Of a stretch of DNA of 64,000 bases, positions 24,330-36,800 are shown in pieces. The DNA is from Apostichopus japonicus (Eukaryota > Echinodermata > Holothuroidea > Aspidochirotida > Stichopodidae). The first letter of the stretch is position 1. Every line of letters begins with the position of its first letter. The position numbers and the translations under genes are program-made. The notes beneath the pieces are model-generated. The model saw only the letters and a program-made list of their open reading frames with translations. It had not been told where the DNA came from and ran no database searches. The stretch covers positions 15,467,499-15,531,498 of the forward strand of contig NC_092565.1 in NCBI RefSeq assembly GCF_037975245.1, given 5' to 3'.

Positions 24330-26084
24330 CAGTGGCGTAACTTGACTTTTTCATCTGAGCAGGGGGGCGGAGCCGGCTGAGGGGCAAAGAGTTCAAGTGG
24401 GGGAGCCAAGTTCAAGTTTCGCGGGCGACCAGTTCGGTTACTTTTTGCAATATGCCCCATAACCAAACACTTGAAACCATGGTAACGGTACTAATGTTTT
24501 TTTACCCAAATTGACAGTTTATTCCTGAGTTCCATCCGCTAAATTGTTGAAGAGATAGTCCAACTAAAAATATGCACTGTTAATGTGTTGTATAGAGAAA
24601 GTCAAGTGTATAGAAAGGATTTCATTTAAGGGAGTGGGTGGATTCAAATTATTGACATTTCGACGAGAACGCTTTGCACTATCTGCGTGTGGTCCAGGGG
24701 CCCGTCATAGGGTGAAACCCCTGGAAGCTAAACGATATGGTGGACTTTAGAGGCCTGAAAGCTTTCAAATTTTATCCGAACGGCCGAAAGTTTATCCATG
24801 TAAAATTATATGAAAATGTTCAAATTACTGGATATGATTAGCCTAATTTTGATTCGTTGGGTAGAAATTATTCAAGTAGGTAATAACCCACTCAAAGTAT
24901 AAGCTAATTCTAGGGTGGCCTATAGTCAAATCCTTAGCACGTACGAGGGTGTCACGGTGTGATACCAATTTGAAGTTTACAGCCTTCAGCAGGGTTGCCA
25001 GTTATAACGGTAACACAAAATGGTCATATTAGAGAATTTACCGGCCAAATCGAGTGAGAAAAGGCCAAAAACATTTTTCTCCGATTTCTGCCCTTGTCTA
25101 CTATAGCCTTCAATTTAATAGTTGCATTTCTTTTCGATAGGGTAACTTTTTGTAGGCTGCCGGCGTAGATAGCTTTTCAAAAGTGTGGGCACAAAAGGCT
25201 TAAATATTCCGCTATGCCTATATGAAATCTATTCTTAGTCATAAATGGGAATGAGATATTCCAATTTCTCATACTGTATTTATCGTTCACAATTTGTCTA
25301 CTAAGGCATATGTTTTCTTTATAATCGGATGCTTCATTTTTTCTCAGTAAAATTTGTTACTTGGCGACAAATTTAGACAAATTAAAAAAAAAAACATCAA
25401 AAATGGTATATATAACAATGGGATTTTGACAATTGGATTAATTTGTTTCGTATACTTTGAATTGTTTTGTCTCATTCAACAGAACAGTTCAAGTTATCTC
25501 ATTGTCTACGATTTATTATAAATATGATTTAAATAAATTTGTATATGAAGCTCACTTTCATCGATTTATAGACTTCATTCATTCAGCCACTACAAAACTG
25601 TCTTTCAAGCGCCATATAGTCCATTAGTTTTATTACATTAATCGACTTAAATCTGTATAGTCGTTGAAATTACGGTGTTTCTGCATGCTGCATATTCCTA
25701 GTAATAATATTGGATTAACTTCGGACGGTTGATACAGCGATTGGATAAAGTAATAAACATACATATGGTATAACAAGCATGCATGGTAGCAAGTTATCTT
25801 GTTGGGGAGGGGAATGGGAATTCGTAGCGAAGACAGAAAGCAAAAAGAAAGCATAATATTAAACTTGAGACGCAATTGGCTGGTATATTAATTTGAGAAT
25901 TCGCGTCAATTCCAACCGAGAACTGGTTTATAGCTGAGCCTTTAAATGCATTATGTAATTTTCGTTTAACATTTTTTTGTGCCCACCAATATCATTTGGG
26001 GGCAAGTGTGGGCAAGTGGGGGGGCAAGACATTTGAATGGGTGGGGGAGGCTCCCGCCCCCTGCCCCAGCCGGTTACGCCATTG
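24330..26084. mobile_element. hAT-like non-autonomous DNA transposon, 1.75 kb
   Basis: The left end reads CAGTGGCGTAAC and the right end GTTACGCCATTG, so the terminal inverted repeats match at 11 of 12 bases. Flanking octamers CATGGTAC (24322-24329) and TATGGTAC (26085-26092) agree at 7 of 8, fitting the 8-bp target duplication of hAT elements, and CAGTG fits the hAT end consensus. Both subterminal regions hold G-rich tracts such as AAGTGGGGGAG. No transposase frame survives, so it depends on another element or is dead. It is probably several substitutions old, given the decayed ends. Confidence 0.75.
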
Positions 26085-26245
26085 TATGGTACCTCATACT
26101 CGATGGTCAGTATTACATCCCGTTACGGTCCGTATTGTCATTACAGGTCATCACAGGAGTTCAATTTGAAAACCGCTATCAAGTTTTAGCATGGACCAAG
26201 TACCAAGACAGTGCCTAATTTGAAAGAAGACTTTAGGGAAGTTAA

Positions 26246-26499
26246 CGAGGCGGAGTGTATAGCCTACTGGTTAACGCCGGCGTCTCCCAGTCATGAGATC
26301 CCCGGTTCGATTCCCCGCCGACAGCAATGTGTGTCGTCTGGCAAGGGTGTTGTTCAATAACAACTTCCTGACATGGACGTTAAATGGATGTGTGCCGAGA
26401 GATTGGCTTCGGTCAGCTTGCGAGTCTACAAGCCTCAATGGCTTCTTTCGCGAGTTCCTGCATGCAGGAAGATCACATATACATACATACATACATACA
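26246..26499 (+). mobile_element. tRNA-derived SINE
   Basis: The head is tRNA-like: an A box TAGCCTACTGG at 26260-26270 and a B box GGTTCGATTCC at 26304-26314, spaced as in a tRNA. The body (GTGTCGTCTGGCAAGG, then TTCCTGACATGGACGTTAAATGG) has the wording of SINEs I associate with marine deuterostomes. The 3' end is an ACAT/ATAC tetranucleotide tail. RNA polymerase III would transcribe it, and a LINE would supply reverse transcription. Target duplications were not found, so the exact ends are approximate. Confidence 0.75.
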
Positions 26500-27755
26500 A
26501 CGTGTAAAATCATATTATATTAAGTTGATAAATTTACAACAGTCATTATTTAAACTTCCCGACTCAGGTTTGGTCTGATAGCTTTAGTCTGATATTCTGG
26601 GAGTGAAATCGTTTACTATACGTTATGTGTTCACATGAGGATCAAGGCTTCATCTCAGATTTATCTGATCAGTCGGAATTTCCAACAACTTATATGAAAG
26701 AGGTTTTCTTGAACCTGCAAAGGCAAATAACCGAGCTACAGTGTCCAGCGTTTACCCTAGCGAATTGCTTCAAGTCAGATGGTTTTGACGACTGCATCGA
26801 TCTATTTATAACTAGTCTATACAACTGTGGTTCTCACCAGTTTAACATACAATACCGTACGGTATATTGATGTCGCGACGTTTAGCCCTATCATGATACA
26901 AACATAAAATTACTATGATTTGTCAATAACGCGTTCCTGGTACCGGAACGATGTAATAAGTAAATTATATGGGATTTTCCTACCGGTCTATGTACTGTGG
27001 GTAATACAAATTCTCAGAATGTTGTGGGAACTTATACTACGGAAGGAACTTCTTGTTATTTAACCACCCATTCTATCCCCGGCATTGATTAATCCGATCC
27101 CATCCGAATAGTAAATGTTGCAATCATATTCTCCGAGAACTTGGTTGAACGAAACCGGATATATCCCGTACCGGGAATAGTATCGGGTATAGTACCGGTA
27201 TAGACTTAGTATAGTACCGGGTACAGGCCTAAACATTAGTATACTGAACTGAATGACTGAAGGCAAATGGTCAATCGAATCAACTTTATAAATGAGAATG
27301 CTGCCTCGACTTGTGGCTTCAGTGCCCCCCCCCCCCCGCCCCTCTTTCTACGTCGATCTTTACATAAAATTATCCCAATTTGCTGTAAACACCATCATAT
27401 AGCGATGAAGACTTAAAATAGGCTACCGTACTAAATTAACGGCGACTGTATAGTAATTATCTAAATTGTTTACAGTGCCACACCATCAGGTACGTCTGTA
27501 AGCCAGAGCCATGCTATTATAGCCGGCACGACAAAAATAAGTCTCATTAATCACGCTTGTTGTTCCGGCATAGTTATAATCATAATCAGGCAGTTTTTTG
27601 TACGATAATAATAAGGCATAATTGTTATTTCTTTCTTACAACAGTAGGTATAGGCTATGATTAATTATTTGTTGTGTTTGATACATAATATAAAAGTTCG
27701 CAACCATTATACAAATGAAACTAAGAGGGAAGCTCTTTCCGAGACTCTTCCGTAT

Positions 27756-27760
<5 letters not shown>
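26500..27760. other. No gene supported
   Basis: A plus-strand open frame at 26625-26870 (81 codons) has a fairly protein-like composition but no known relatives and no clear splice sites. A GTACCGGG-type motif repeats near 27170-27225. A 13-base C run lies at 27325-27337. Confidence 0.45.

Positions 27761-27828
<68 letters not shown>
27761..27828. repeat. (AT)n microsatellite, 68 bp
   Basis: Uninterrupted AT dinucleotides. Open frames here translate as Tyr-Ile repeats and are not genes. Confidence 0.98.
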
Positions 27829-27831
<3 letters not shown>

Positions 27832-28099
27832 GCTGCATTATATATCGCTTTGATGTATATTTCACGTCAACGTATAGCAATTGATCTGCGAATATCATTG
27901 TGTCAATTTAAGAAATATTTCATTCGATTGAATTTCACGGGTTCGTAAGTCTGTACCGTCAACGATTCCTACAAAAGGAACAACTTTAGTAACAATTTAC
28001 AGTTTTGCAAAACAGTCGTCTTGATATACAGATGGACGTTGTATTGTTCGAACTTCGTTTTATAGTGCAACGGGGACACGGCCACGTTCATTTCCTTAC

Positions 28100-28164
28100 C
28101 AATCAATGTATCTGCCGTATCATCCTCGTCGGGTGCAATAGTGACAACGTATCCTTCCACATTC
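28100..28164 (-). CDS. Candidate internal exon, product unknown
   Basis: On the minus strand TTTTTTGCAAACAG at 28178-28165 forms a good acceptor, followed by 65 bases and the donor GTAAGG at 28099-28094. The frame reads NVEGYVVTIAPDEDDTADTL and then Ile, without a stop. The open frame continues past the donor with equally protein-like composition to a stop near 27969, so the exon could instead be longer. No family is recognised and no partner exons were identified. It may be chance. Confidence 0.2.
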
Positions 28165-28780
28165 CTGTTTGCAAAAAATACTATAATTTACGATTCCGAC
28201 GTCATTGGGAATTAAACTTCGGAGAGTTAACATAAATTCCTACACGACGTCCGCCACAATGTTAATGGAAATTTAAGCGTCACTCGAACGAGCACACGCT
28301 TACAGAACCATAATTACAAACCGTCGTGAACTTCAAATGAACCCAACCAATTATCACGCCATGCGACCTCTCGGTCTAAAAGGCTTGAGGTCAATGGGAT
28401 AAGGATAATAAACAGTACCAAAGAAAAACATGGCTAGCCCCATATTACCGTATTAAATTCATACCCGGCTGCAATATAGCTAGTATTATGCACGAGGTTT
28501 TAACGAAGCACCTGCATGAACTTATAACAGAGGTCTATTTAATCTACACTATAAGCAATTTGAATATCCGGTGTCCTAAATGTGTCGTAAGTCATTCCAA
28601 ATGAATATGCGATTTAATTTGTCAATTGTGATTTTCATTAACTAAGACCTATCGAATAGATGGAAGCGAACATGCATTAATTTCCGTTTTACGGATGATG
28701 ACACTGACCGCCTGTTGCAACGTATACCTATGGTTTAAAGGTGGATTGTCGTTTCAGCTGACGGATGGGTTAATTTCATA

Positions 28781-28784
28781 TACA

Positions 28785-28842
<58 letters not shown>

Positions 28843-28880
28843 TATAATATTATATAAATATTAATATATATATATATATA
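28781..28880. repeat. (TA)n-rich tract
   Basis: A pure TA run of about 48 bp (28791-28838) followed by degenerate TA/TAA sequence and a second pure block at 28864-28880. Confidence 0.95.
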
Positions 28881-31800
28881 AGTATAGTATCATGGAAAGT
28901 ATAGCATCATGGATCTTTCGATGTTCTGAAATGTTTGTATAGGCCTACGTTTTTATTAAAAATACCGTATAGGTCACCAAGCTACAGAGACGGGGCACGA
29001 TAAAAAATATTATTTTACATACTTGGCAAACATCCCATGCACAAGTCCCCCTTGGAGGACTCTGCCACATGTCAACCCATAACGCTCTCGTGTGGAAGAA
29101 ACTGGCATATGTGAAAGAAATCGACATATGCTGAATTACGATCCTCCGATGACATGCGACACTGAGTGCAACATGAGTCCTCTTGTGAGAGTGCGCGAAA
29201 ACTGGCTTATTGCAAATTCGATATTATGTTGATTTCCCGTATGCATCATAGTTTTTCCAATTAAACCCGTTATGGAAATGATAGCCTATGTGACAGAGTC
29301 TTTTCAATGGGATTGCAAGTAACTGATATAGATTTTCACGTGATTTTTCTTCTTTTCTTCTTTTTCATTGTTCAAGAAATAGGAAGAAATGTACTACGGG
29401 TTAAGAAATTGAATCTGTTGAGAAAATAGTTTGTACCGGTGGAATTATTCTTCCACTAAACTAAAGTTTTATATATAAAAGAAAGAATGAATAATTTCCT
29501 CTTTCCACATTCACGAGAATATGACACCGTTTCCGGTCTTTCTATTCTAAGCATCAATGTTTTAAAAGAATCTAAACCGAAAGATACCTGATCCTAAGTA
29601 AAGTTTAATATATCCAATTTGCAAACCGGACACGAACATGGTTCTTGTTTCGCTTTCTGTTAAACCGCTCCATCTTACATACTGTATCTGCATGTGAATG
29701 TACATACTTGAGCTAATATTAGTTGTCATGGGAACGGAAGTTAATTAAGTGCATAATTTCCCATTTAAAACAATGAGGAAGAACTCTCGGATATTAGTTG
29801 ATCGTTGTATATAACATCTAATGCTTGGTGAATGTTATAATAACATGTTATATTTATAATATGCATTGTTTGCTATATCAATAAAAATGTCATCATTAAA
29901 GGAATGTGCCCGTCTTGAGGCCTTTAACCAAATTCTCACTGAATTTTTGGTCAATATTGCGATATCTTGTGTAGGCTCAATTACGAATAATATAGTTGTA
30001 AAGATCCACGTGTTTTATCAGTTGTGCGTTAACAACCGAGTACCGAATAGGCCTACCAAATTCTAGTTTGGTGTTCTACAACTCTGCAATGTACAATGTC
30101 TGCCGGACTCGACGACTCGACGTCTCGACGACTCGACGACTCGACGACGAATTCTTGTTCCAGATTTGAACCCAATGATGCTTTTCAACTGAAAATATCC
30201 TCTTTCCGCCATACCCTGATTCCCATTAGCATCATTTGCCCTACAAAGGAATATATCATTGAAGAAAAAAAACACCATATGTTGTTTGTCAATTTTGTGA
30301 CATGTTTGACAAGGGGGATGAAGCATTGTAAATATATCAATTGAGGTTTCTGTGTTAAGTTTTCCTATTTTACTCGATGATGTGGACTTTCTATCCCCTT
30401 CTGATCCATTTTGTCAGCTAAAGTGTACTATACAAACCCATTATCTCTGACTGTCGGCATTTACGAACACATGTTGTTTCGAGGTCCTTTAAATCTAGTA
30501 TAATGCTTTAATGGTTTTTCCTTTGTTATATCCGTCTGTCTATTATTAATGATAACGTGATTAAGTGTATATCATTCTTTTATGAGTGACGCATCAACTC
30601 GTTGGCCTACAAACTGTCGGAGGTAAATCTTGACGTGAGATTCAAACGACTGAAGTAGAAGACTGAAACCAGAACTCTATATATACTAACACAAAACGGG
30701 TTCACTATAGGAGTAAATATACAGTAATGGCGTTCATATGGATAGACTCGCAACCAAGACTGCTGAATGCTGCAGAAGACTATTGTACAAAAGTCAGAGA
30801 ACGTATTTTAGTTATTCATTTGAATTTAATAGCATAAATGGAGACTTCATATAAGTCCTTAATGTGAGGGCTATAATGTAATAATTAGCATCATGTTCCC
30901 AAATTGTATTATGATAAAACTTGCTAAACTTTGACCAAGATGATTTATCTGGCCATGCTCAGACCGTCCACGTTTCTCCCAGACATGAGAAGGCTTAGGC
31001 TAGTGAAACCACTCGATAGATTATTAATGAAGATCGCCCAAGTTGAAAGAAGTTAATTATAATATTAAAAACAGTTCACCAGCATCTTATTACGTTTATT
31101 CATATGACAGATCATCTAGTACAGGGTAAATTGGTGGTCCTATAAATGTATAGTTTTGAAAGGTATAGTGGTCTTAAACTTATAAATCATCATTATTATA
31201 TACAGACACGGTTAACCGGTTACTAGTCTCAGGAAGGAAATGATGTGTGGTGGTGTTTCAAAGTTTGACCATTATTCACTATCTCTGAGAATATGCATCT
31301 TATGAGAGAACCCTGCTTAATAGCATCTTATATTACGTATAGGGCTTCAATATTCACTGGAAGGGATGACATGCATGTAACTCCACCACCAACAACTCCG
31401 GTGCACGGACGACTTCGGTTTGATAAAGTTTAATATATCTGAAAATTATCTGTGAAGTGCTCTGTGGAGATCCATTGTCATTAAAATGACTGCTTCCTTT
31501 GTAACAATATATCATTTAATCCTATATATGACTCGGCGTTTATGATTGGTGTTGGGAACAGCCATGTATAGGGAGGGATATGGCCCACCCGGCGTCGAGA
31601 TTGAAAAATAGATGGCGTGCTTCATAAACAACTACTGCGGAGTCGTGTCATGACAGGATAAAGTCGGAATTCGATTATATTGGTTACTGGAAACATGAAA
31701 TAACTTCTGCCATTGATGCATGTACGGTCTCATTCCTACCATTACCCCACCCCGGCAAACGGTCCCTTTAGGTTTAGCCTCCTGTTTTCTTATAGGTTAT

Positions 31801-32743
31801 CCGTATTGCCCACAAATATGCCAAAGAGTCAAATTAACTTCAAAATGCATTTTATGCCATATACCCTCAATGCAACTTTCTTCATTGCGATATATCAGTA
31901 ATTTTGTATTTGAATTCTTCTGAACTTTTGAGGTCAATTTCGGAGTCAACACCTCAAATAAGTTAGGTACAAGCGGAGGGGCTTCCCCTTTGACAACTTT
32001 TGGTAAAATGGAGGGTGCGTATCGATGCAAAGTAGTAATATATTTTTCAACCATTGAAACAATGTTAAAGAATTTTCATCTGTTAAAGTTGTACTGCCTA
32101 TGATATAAGCCTATCTATCTGTGTACTGTACACTAGGATTATTAGACGTTTTAATACTACTCTTTTTCTTTTCGTTTTTTTTTTTTTGTTTTTTTGGAGG
32201 GGGTGGTGGCGAGGGTATGGGGACGGGCGCGTTGCTCCTGCTGTGTACGGAGTTCGGTAACGCCTTGACTTGCAGAGATATATGCATATTAAATATCCAT
32301 ATGTGGCTCTGCATTCAGCAAAGGAAAATTGATCGGTACGTGTAACTAAATTCGTTGTAATCTAATGGAAGTTGTGTCAAGAAGCAGAGCAAGAAGTACA
32401 ATAAAAATATATACATGTCATGAAGTCATTTTCCTACTTGAATTAGAAACAGCTTGATTCAAAAATGTGAAACTAGACAAAATCTCGCATTATGAATCCG
32501 AACCAGGCTCCTTATCAACTGCGAAGCCAGTGAGATTCTTAGGTTTGTTCAAGATGACAGCGCAGCGATGTTTTACATGATAAACTTGATATATTATTGT
32601 AAAACTTGGAATTGAAAACAAAATTAGCTATTTTACACTGCAGTTGTGTATGGGACTTCTGCCAACCAGAAGCGGTATTCTCAAAGGGCATGTAACGAAA
32701 AATGTTCGCAGGAGGAGTACCAATTTGAGGGAACTTGTAAAAA
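28881..32743. other. Intergenic DNA, no gene supported
   Basis: Short open frames only. A minus-strand stretch near 29030-29100 encodes WVDMWQSPPRGTCAWDVC, which looks exon-like, but no family or splice pair could be assigned. An 8-bp minisatellite lies at 30106-30145 and a long T-rich tract near 32160-32195. Confidence 0.45.
30106..30145. repeat. 8-bp minisatellite, five copies
   Basis: The unit GACTCGAC is repeated five times, with one variant copy reading GTCTCGAC. Open frames across it on both strands are repeat artefacts. Confidence 0.93.
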
Positions 32744-32751
32744 CCTTGGAT

Positions 32752-33119
32752 CAGAGGCGGAGCTAGGGGTATTGGTCAGGGGGGTCGAGAGTGGTCTGTA
32801 GGGGCGCTTTCGACACTATCTAAGAGGAGCGCCACCACAGGTTGGCGCGGAACGTACAGAAATTGTTTCAGTAAAGATACTCCCTAGATCGCCGGAAATT
32901 ACCCTTTCCAGGCCTTGCTAATTTGCAGATAAACGAAGAATAATAGGTGTCATCGCCAACAAATTGTGACAATTGTCAATAGGTAGATGAGAGCGCAATA
33001 AAAATGTCAATAATCGCGAATAAGTAAAAAGTGGTAAAAAGCTGAAAAGGGCGCCAGCAGTCCATTTGAGTCCGTCAGGGGGGCATCCGCCCCCTGACTG
33101 TCTTGACACTCCGCCACTG
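32752..33119. mobile_element. hAT-type MITE, copy 1 (368 bp)
   Basis: An exact 8-bp target duplication CCTTGGAT flanks the element (32744-32751 and 33120-33127). Ends are CAGAGGCGGAGC and GACACTCCGCCACTG, giving imperfect terminal inverted repeats of the CAGTGGCGGAG type. There is no coding capacity. A second copy of the family lies at 54341-54718, similar along nearly its whole length. It sits about 590 bp upstream of the casein kinase start codon, so it may touch that promoter region. The perfect target duplication suggests fairly recent insertion. Confidence 0.9.
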
Positions 33120-33127
33120 CCTTGGAT

Positions 33128-33686
33128 GACGGTGTCTTGGTTGAAAAGTTTTGTTTTATATATTTTATATGGCTAAGGAATCCATCACTTCCAAACCACC
33201 CATCTCCTTCTCCTTCTCCCTATCCCTTCCCTAAGTTCCCTTCCCCGCCCCTCTCCTCGTCTACGCATTTGCCGATATCTTTTTCTTTCCACGGATACAG
33301 CCATCGTCGCGAAGTTTGCATGGAATTGTAAGTGCCATCCAGATACTTAAGCGCAATGCTGCATGCCTTAGTTGTAACTTGCTGTATGCAAATTTGGTCA
33401 CATAGCAACACCATCCCACAATCCTTTGCAATCGGTAGACGGTACGTCACAATACTAAGCCGTGAGGCTACTGTACTTATTTACATACTGTACTGTGCTG
33501 TGAAACACTGTCTCAAATACATGTACAGTAATAGCACTACTCAGCGCTATAGCAGATCATATGCGCAACCAAACATCATCACAGCTGATGGCAATATCCT
33601 GCAAATTTGGTTTCAATGATGTTCATCGAAATTTTAACATAAAAGACTGAAACCTCGTTTCATCTGTAACCATTTTGTTCTTACAG
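33128..33686 (+). promoter_or_regulatory. Presumed promoter / 5' region of casein kinase I alpha
   Basis: This lies between the MITE and the first coding exon. No TATA box is evident. A sequence resembling a CRE half-site (ACGTCAC) is present near 33444. The segment CATTTTGTTCTTACAG ending at 33686 is a strong splice-acceptor match only 21 bases before the ATG, so the 5' UTR may be spliced from an upstream non-coding exon. The transcription start is not determined. Confidence 0.35.
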
Positions 33687-33707
33687 TAACGAGATAATCC
33701 ACACAAA

Positions 33708-33833
33708 ATGACAAGTGCAAGCGGACAGAAAATTGAATACTTTGTCGGGCACGGCAAGTATAAATTGATACGGAAGATAGGCAGCGGTTCCTTTGGAGAC
33801 ATATATTTGGGGATCAACGTTACGAATGGAGAG
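33708..33833 (+). CDS. CSNK1A1: Casein kinase I alpha, coding exon 1
   Basis: Residues 1-42, ending NVTNGE at donor GTATGT (phase 0). Contains the glycine-rich loop [11 protein letters not shown]. Compared with human CK1 alpha there is one extra residue in FVGHGKYKL. Confidence 0.95.
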
Positions 33834-36800
33834 GTATGTGTTCGCGATTAGGCCTAAGCCTTCAAATTTGATCACAATAGTTACAGTGAATATTTATTAA
33901 CATCTAGAATGTGTCGGGTCACATTCCTCATAATTTTAAAAGTACATTATTCGGTTAAAGATGGAAAGTTTGGGTCTCGGTTAGTTTAGCTTACCAAACC
34001 TCCTGAAGCTATGAGTATGAGTAACACATAACAGTTTGAAAGTTTGTGAACTAACGTTAGGCCTAGCTTAAACTAAGTAAACCTTTCTTAGTCTTCCATG
34101 TTACTCGTTAGCAAGGCTAAGCTGTATTAGGCCTACCGACTTTGCTAGGCCCATTTTAGTAACCATACATTATATTCAACTTGATTGTCTAATGCCTGAT
34201 AGACCAGGCCAAGTGTATGCTAGCCTACTGCCTAGGCCTACTTTTGGTTCAGTTAGGACTTCGCCTAGACCGACAGACATAACCAGTTTGAGTGTTGGCT
34301 AGCCTACCTGGGCATTAGGTGAATTTTAATTAATTCCAACTTTGTGCCAAAATCATTGACCTAGGCCTAGCCTAACTGACATAAGTAGACCTGACTGACA
34401 GCTCACCATGGAATTAAAAAATCACTGGTGTAAAGTTATGTTCGCTCCTTAGACCTTAGATTAGAATCCGCTATTATGAAACCTCTTGTCCAGAATAGTG
34501 ATTCTGTTGGGTTGTGCCATATTAGATAAGAGCTTAAAGCACAGATGCATAGTGTACCCCACACTCTTGTATGGATTCATGGAGTTGCAGTGCTGCTACA
34601 TTTTTGCAGTTTTATGATCTTATCTTTTCAAAGCCTAATGATTTACCAGTACAGTTAGTGATGCATTCCTGATTCTTTTTTTTTTTGCATTGGTGAATGT
34701 TCCTTATTTCGCTTGTTTGCTGGAATCTTAGACCCAGTGGGAGATATTATTATTATTCATTTTTAGCTGTTAGTTGTCATGGGTATGTAAATGTACTGTT
34801 TAGATGTATGAGGTTACTTCATTATAGTAAAATTTTTAGAAATGGCACATAGTGCAAAATATTGACATCTTCTCAAGCAGAATATTCTTGCTGTCGGAAT
34901 GGCAGGGCATTCTATAGTTGTGCCAGTTAATACCTTATGTGTGTAAGTACTATAGTTATTCATTTTCTGTTTTTCTGATCAGAGATTTAATATAGGTTTC
35001 AAGTGATATTTATCTCAGGTTTTTAGGTTTCTGTTGAAAGGTGATTGTTGAACACAATAGTGCATACACTCCTGGAGTGAGTCATCAGCAATGATTGGTA
35101 ATCATGTACAACACTAAAGCATTGATAGACAGATCTGCATATAAACTAATCAATCTTACATTCTCACGTACAGCTAATTTGTTTGTCAGCAATAACTGAA
35201 CTAAAAGAATGTGCAGAGTAGATGACATGCACATCGTCAACTAAAGTTTGGCCATCACTGCTTTCTTAAACCTTAAATGAACTTTGGTGATCACATATAT
35301 AATAATGAGAGTGTCGTACAAGAAAGAGTGTCGGATATGTTCTTAAATATGATTTTAGCTTAATGTTGGGAGCAATCGTTTCGAAGCCTAGGATGATGGC
35401 TCAAGTGTAATAGCAATTAACTATATAGCCTTGGCACGGGCAAATACAATGTTGTGGAAAAACAGAAAAATGAGAGTACATGTGAGCCCAAATACCTTTG
35501 CTATGACATCAGCATTTATAAGTAGTTACAGGCTTGTCACTAAAAAGTCATGTTGACGCCTGTATGAATGGATGGCATCATGTTTTTGTGGAGAACAAAC
35601 CTGATTGCGTACAATCCTTGACAGGAGTGTAATTTTCCCCAACATTTTATTTTTGTAGACTGACTGACAGTGATAAGCTCATGTGTGCAAAATTCTGTGG
35701 AAGCTGACAGAAAGTATTTGCCTGGTGGTATCATATTATTGTTGACACATGACTGCATATACATGACTCATACACATTGACCATACATTGTTGTTGTGTG
35801 GACAACATTTTGTTGTGCAACATATACCCAGTAAGCTATTAATACTTTTAAACTCTTTCATGTTTATTGATGCATTTCCTGGATGTTTTGCCACCATGAT
35901 TGTTTCAAAGTACCAAGTAAACCTTAGCGATGATACAAATCTCATAATTTGCCCTTGCAAGAGCAATGACATATGAACTGGGAACCCCCCCCCCCAAAAA
36001 AAAATGCTAGTTTGTTATATCTAGGTAGGGCTGATATCAAGAAATCTGAAGGAATTGTTGACTGACAGATGAACAGAAAATTTGGTGATCCAAAGATGAG
36101 GCCTATATAGTGAAGTATGAGCTAAATATCCGCATTCCCAATTATAGAGTTCCCCCATAAGAGTTCCCCATTCGCAATCCCCAATCCCCAATCCCCATTA
36201 TACAATCACACAGTGTCACTACACTGGTTGTGTCATAAGTTTGAGATATTTGCCTTACAGTAAAACACCTGGGTAACCATCGATGAATCATTCCAAAATG
36301 TGTAAATACAATTGCAAAAAGGGGAATTTGAAACTGGCGATACTCAATGGGGTCTGTGGGCAGACTGAATGGGCAGATCAATGGACTACAATAAAGTAAA
36401 GGGCAAAATGGAGATAAATGACAGAAAAAGGAAAAATGAGTTAATAGGCCAAAACACACTGTACACAAGCACAGCTGTTGTGAATGCTTTCTTGTCTGAG
36501 CTATTCAATTTTTCTCACCAGCATTTTCAATATATTACTAACAATTGAACCATTGTCAGGTACACAGTTTTGTTTCTGTCAGCTAAATCAGTTGGCATTA
36601 TTAGTTCAACAGACCATTTTCTGGTATCACTGCTAGTGTATCCTAGCACATTGACTTTATAACTGGTTTCATTGTTACCTGCCTTCTGTTTTCATTTTTC
36701 ATTTTCATACCTTTTTCTTTAGAAAACAAAGTTTACACAAAATAATGCGTATCATAATTATTTCTGTATTTAAGATACCAGATATCAGCGTCAAAAATAA

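Noticed and set aside
26625..26870. Protein-like 81-codon plus-strand frame next to the SINE
   Set aside because: No relatives recognised, no splice signals or regulatory context; kept only as a note.
27657..27948. Frames with Tyr-Ile repeats
   Set aside because: Translation of the AT microsatellite.
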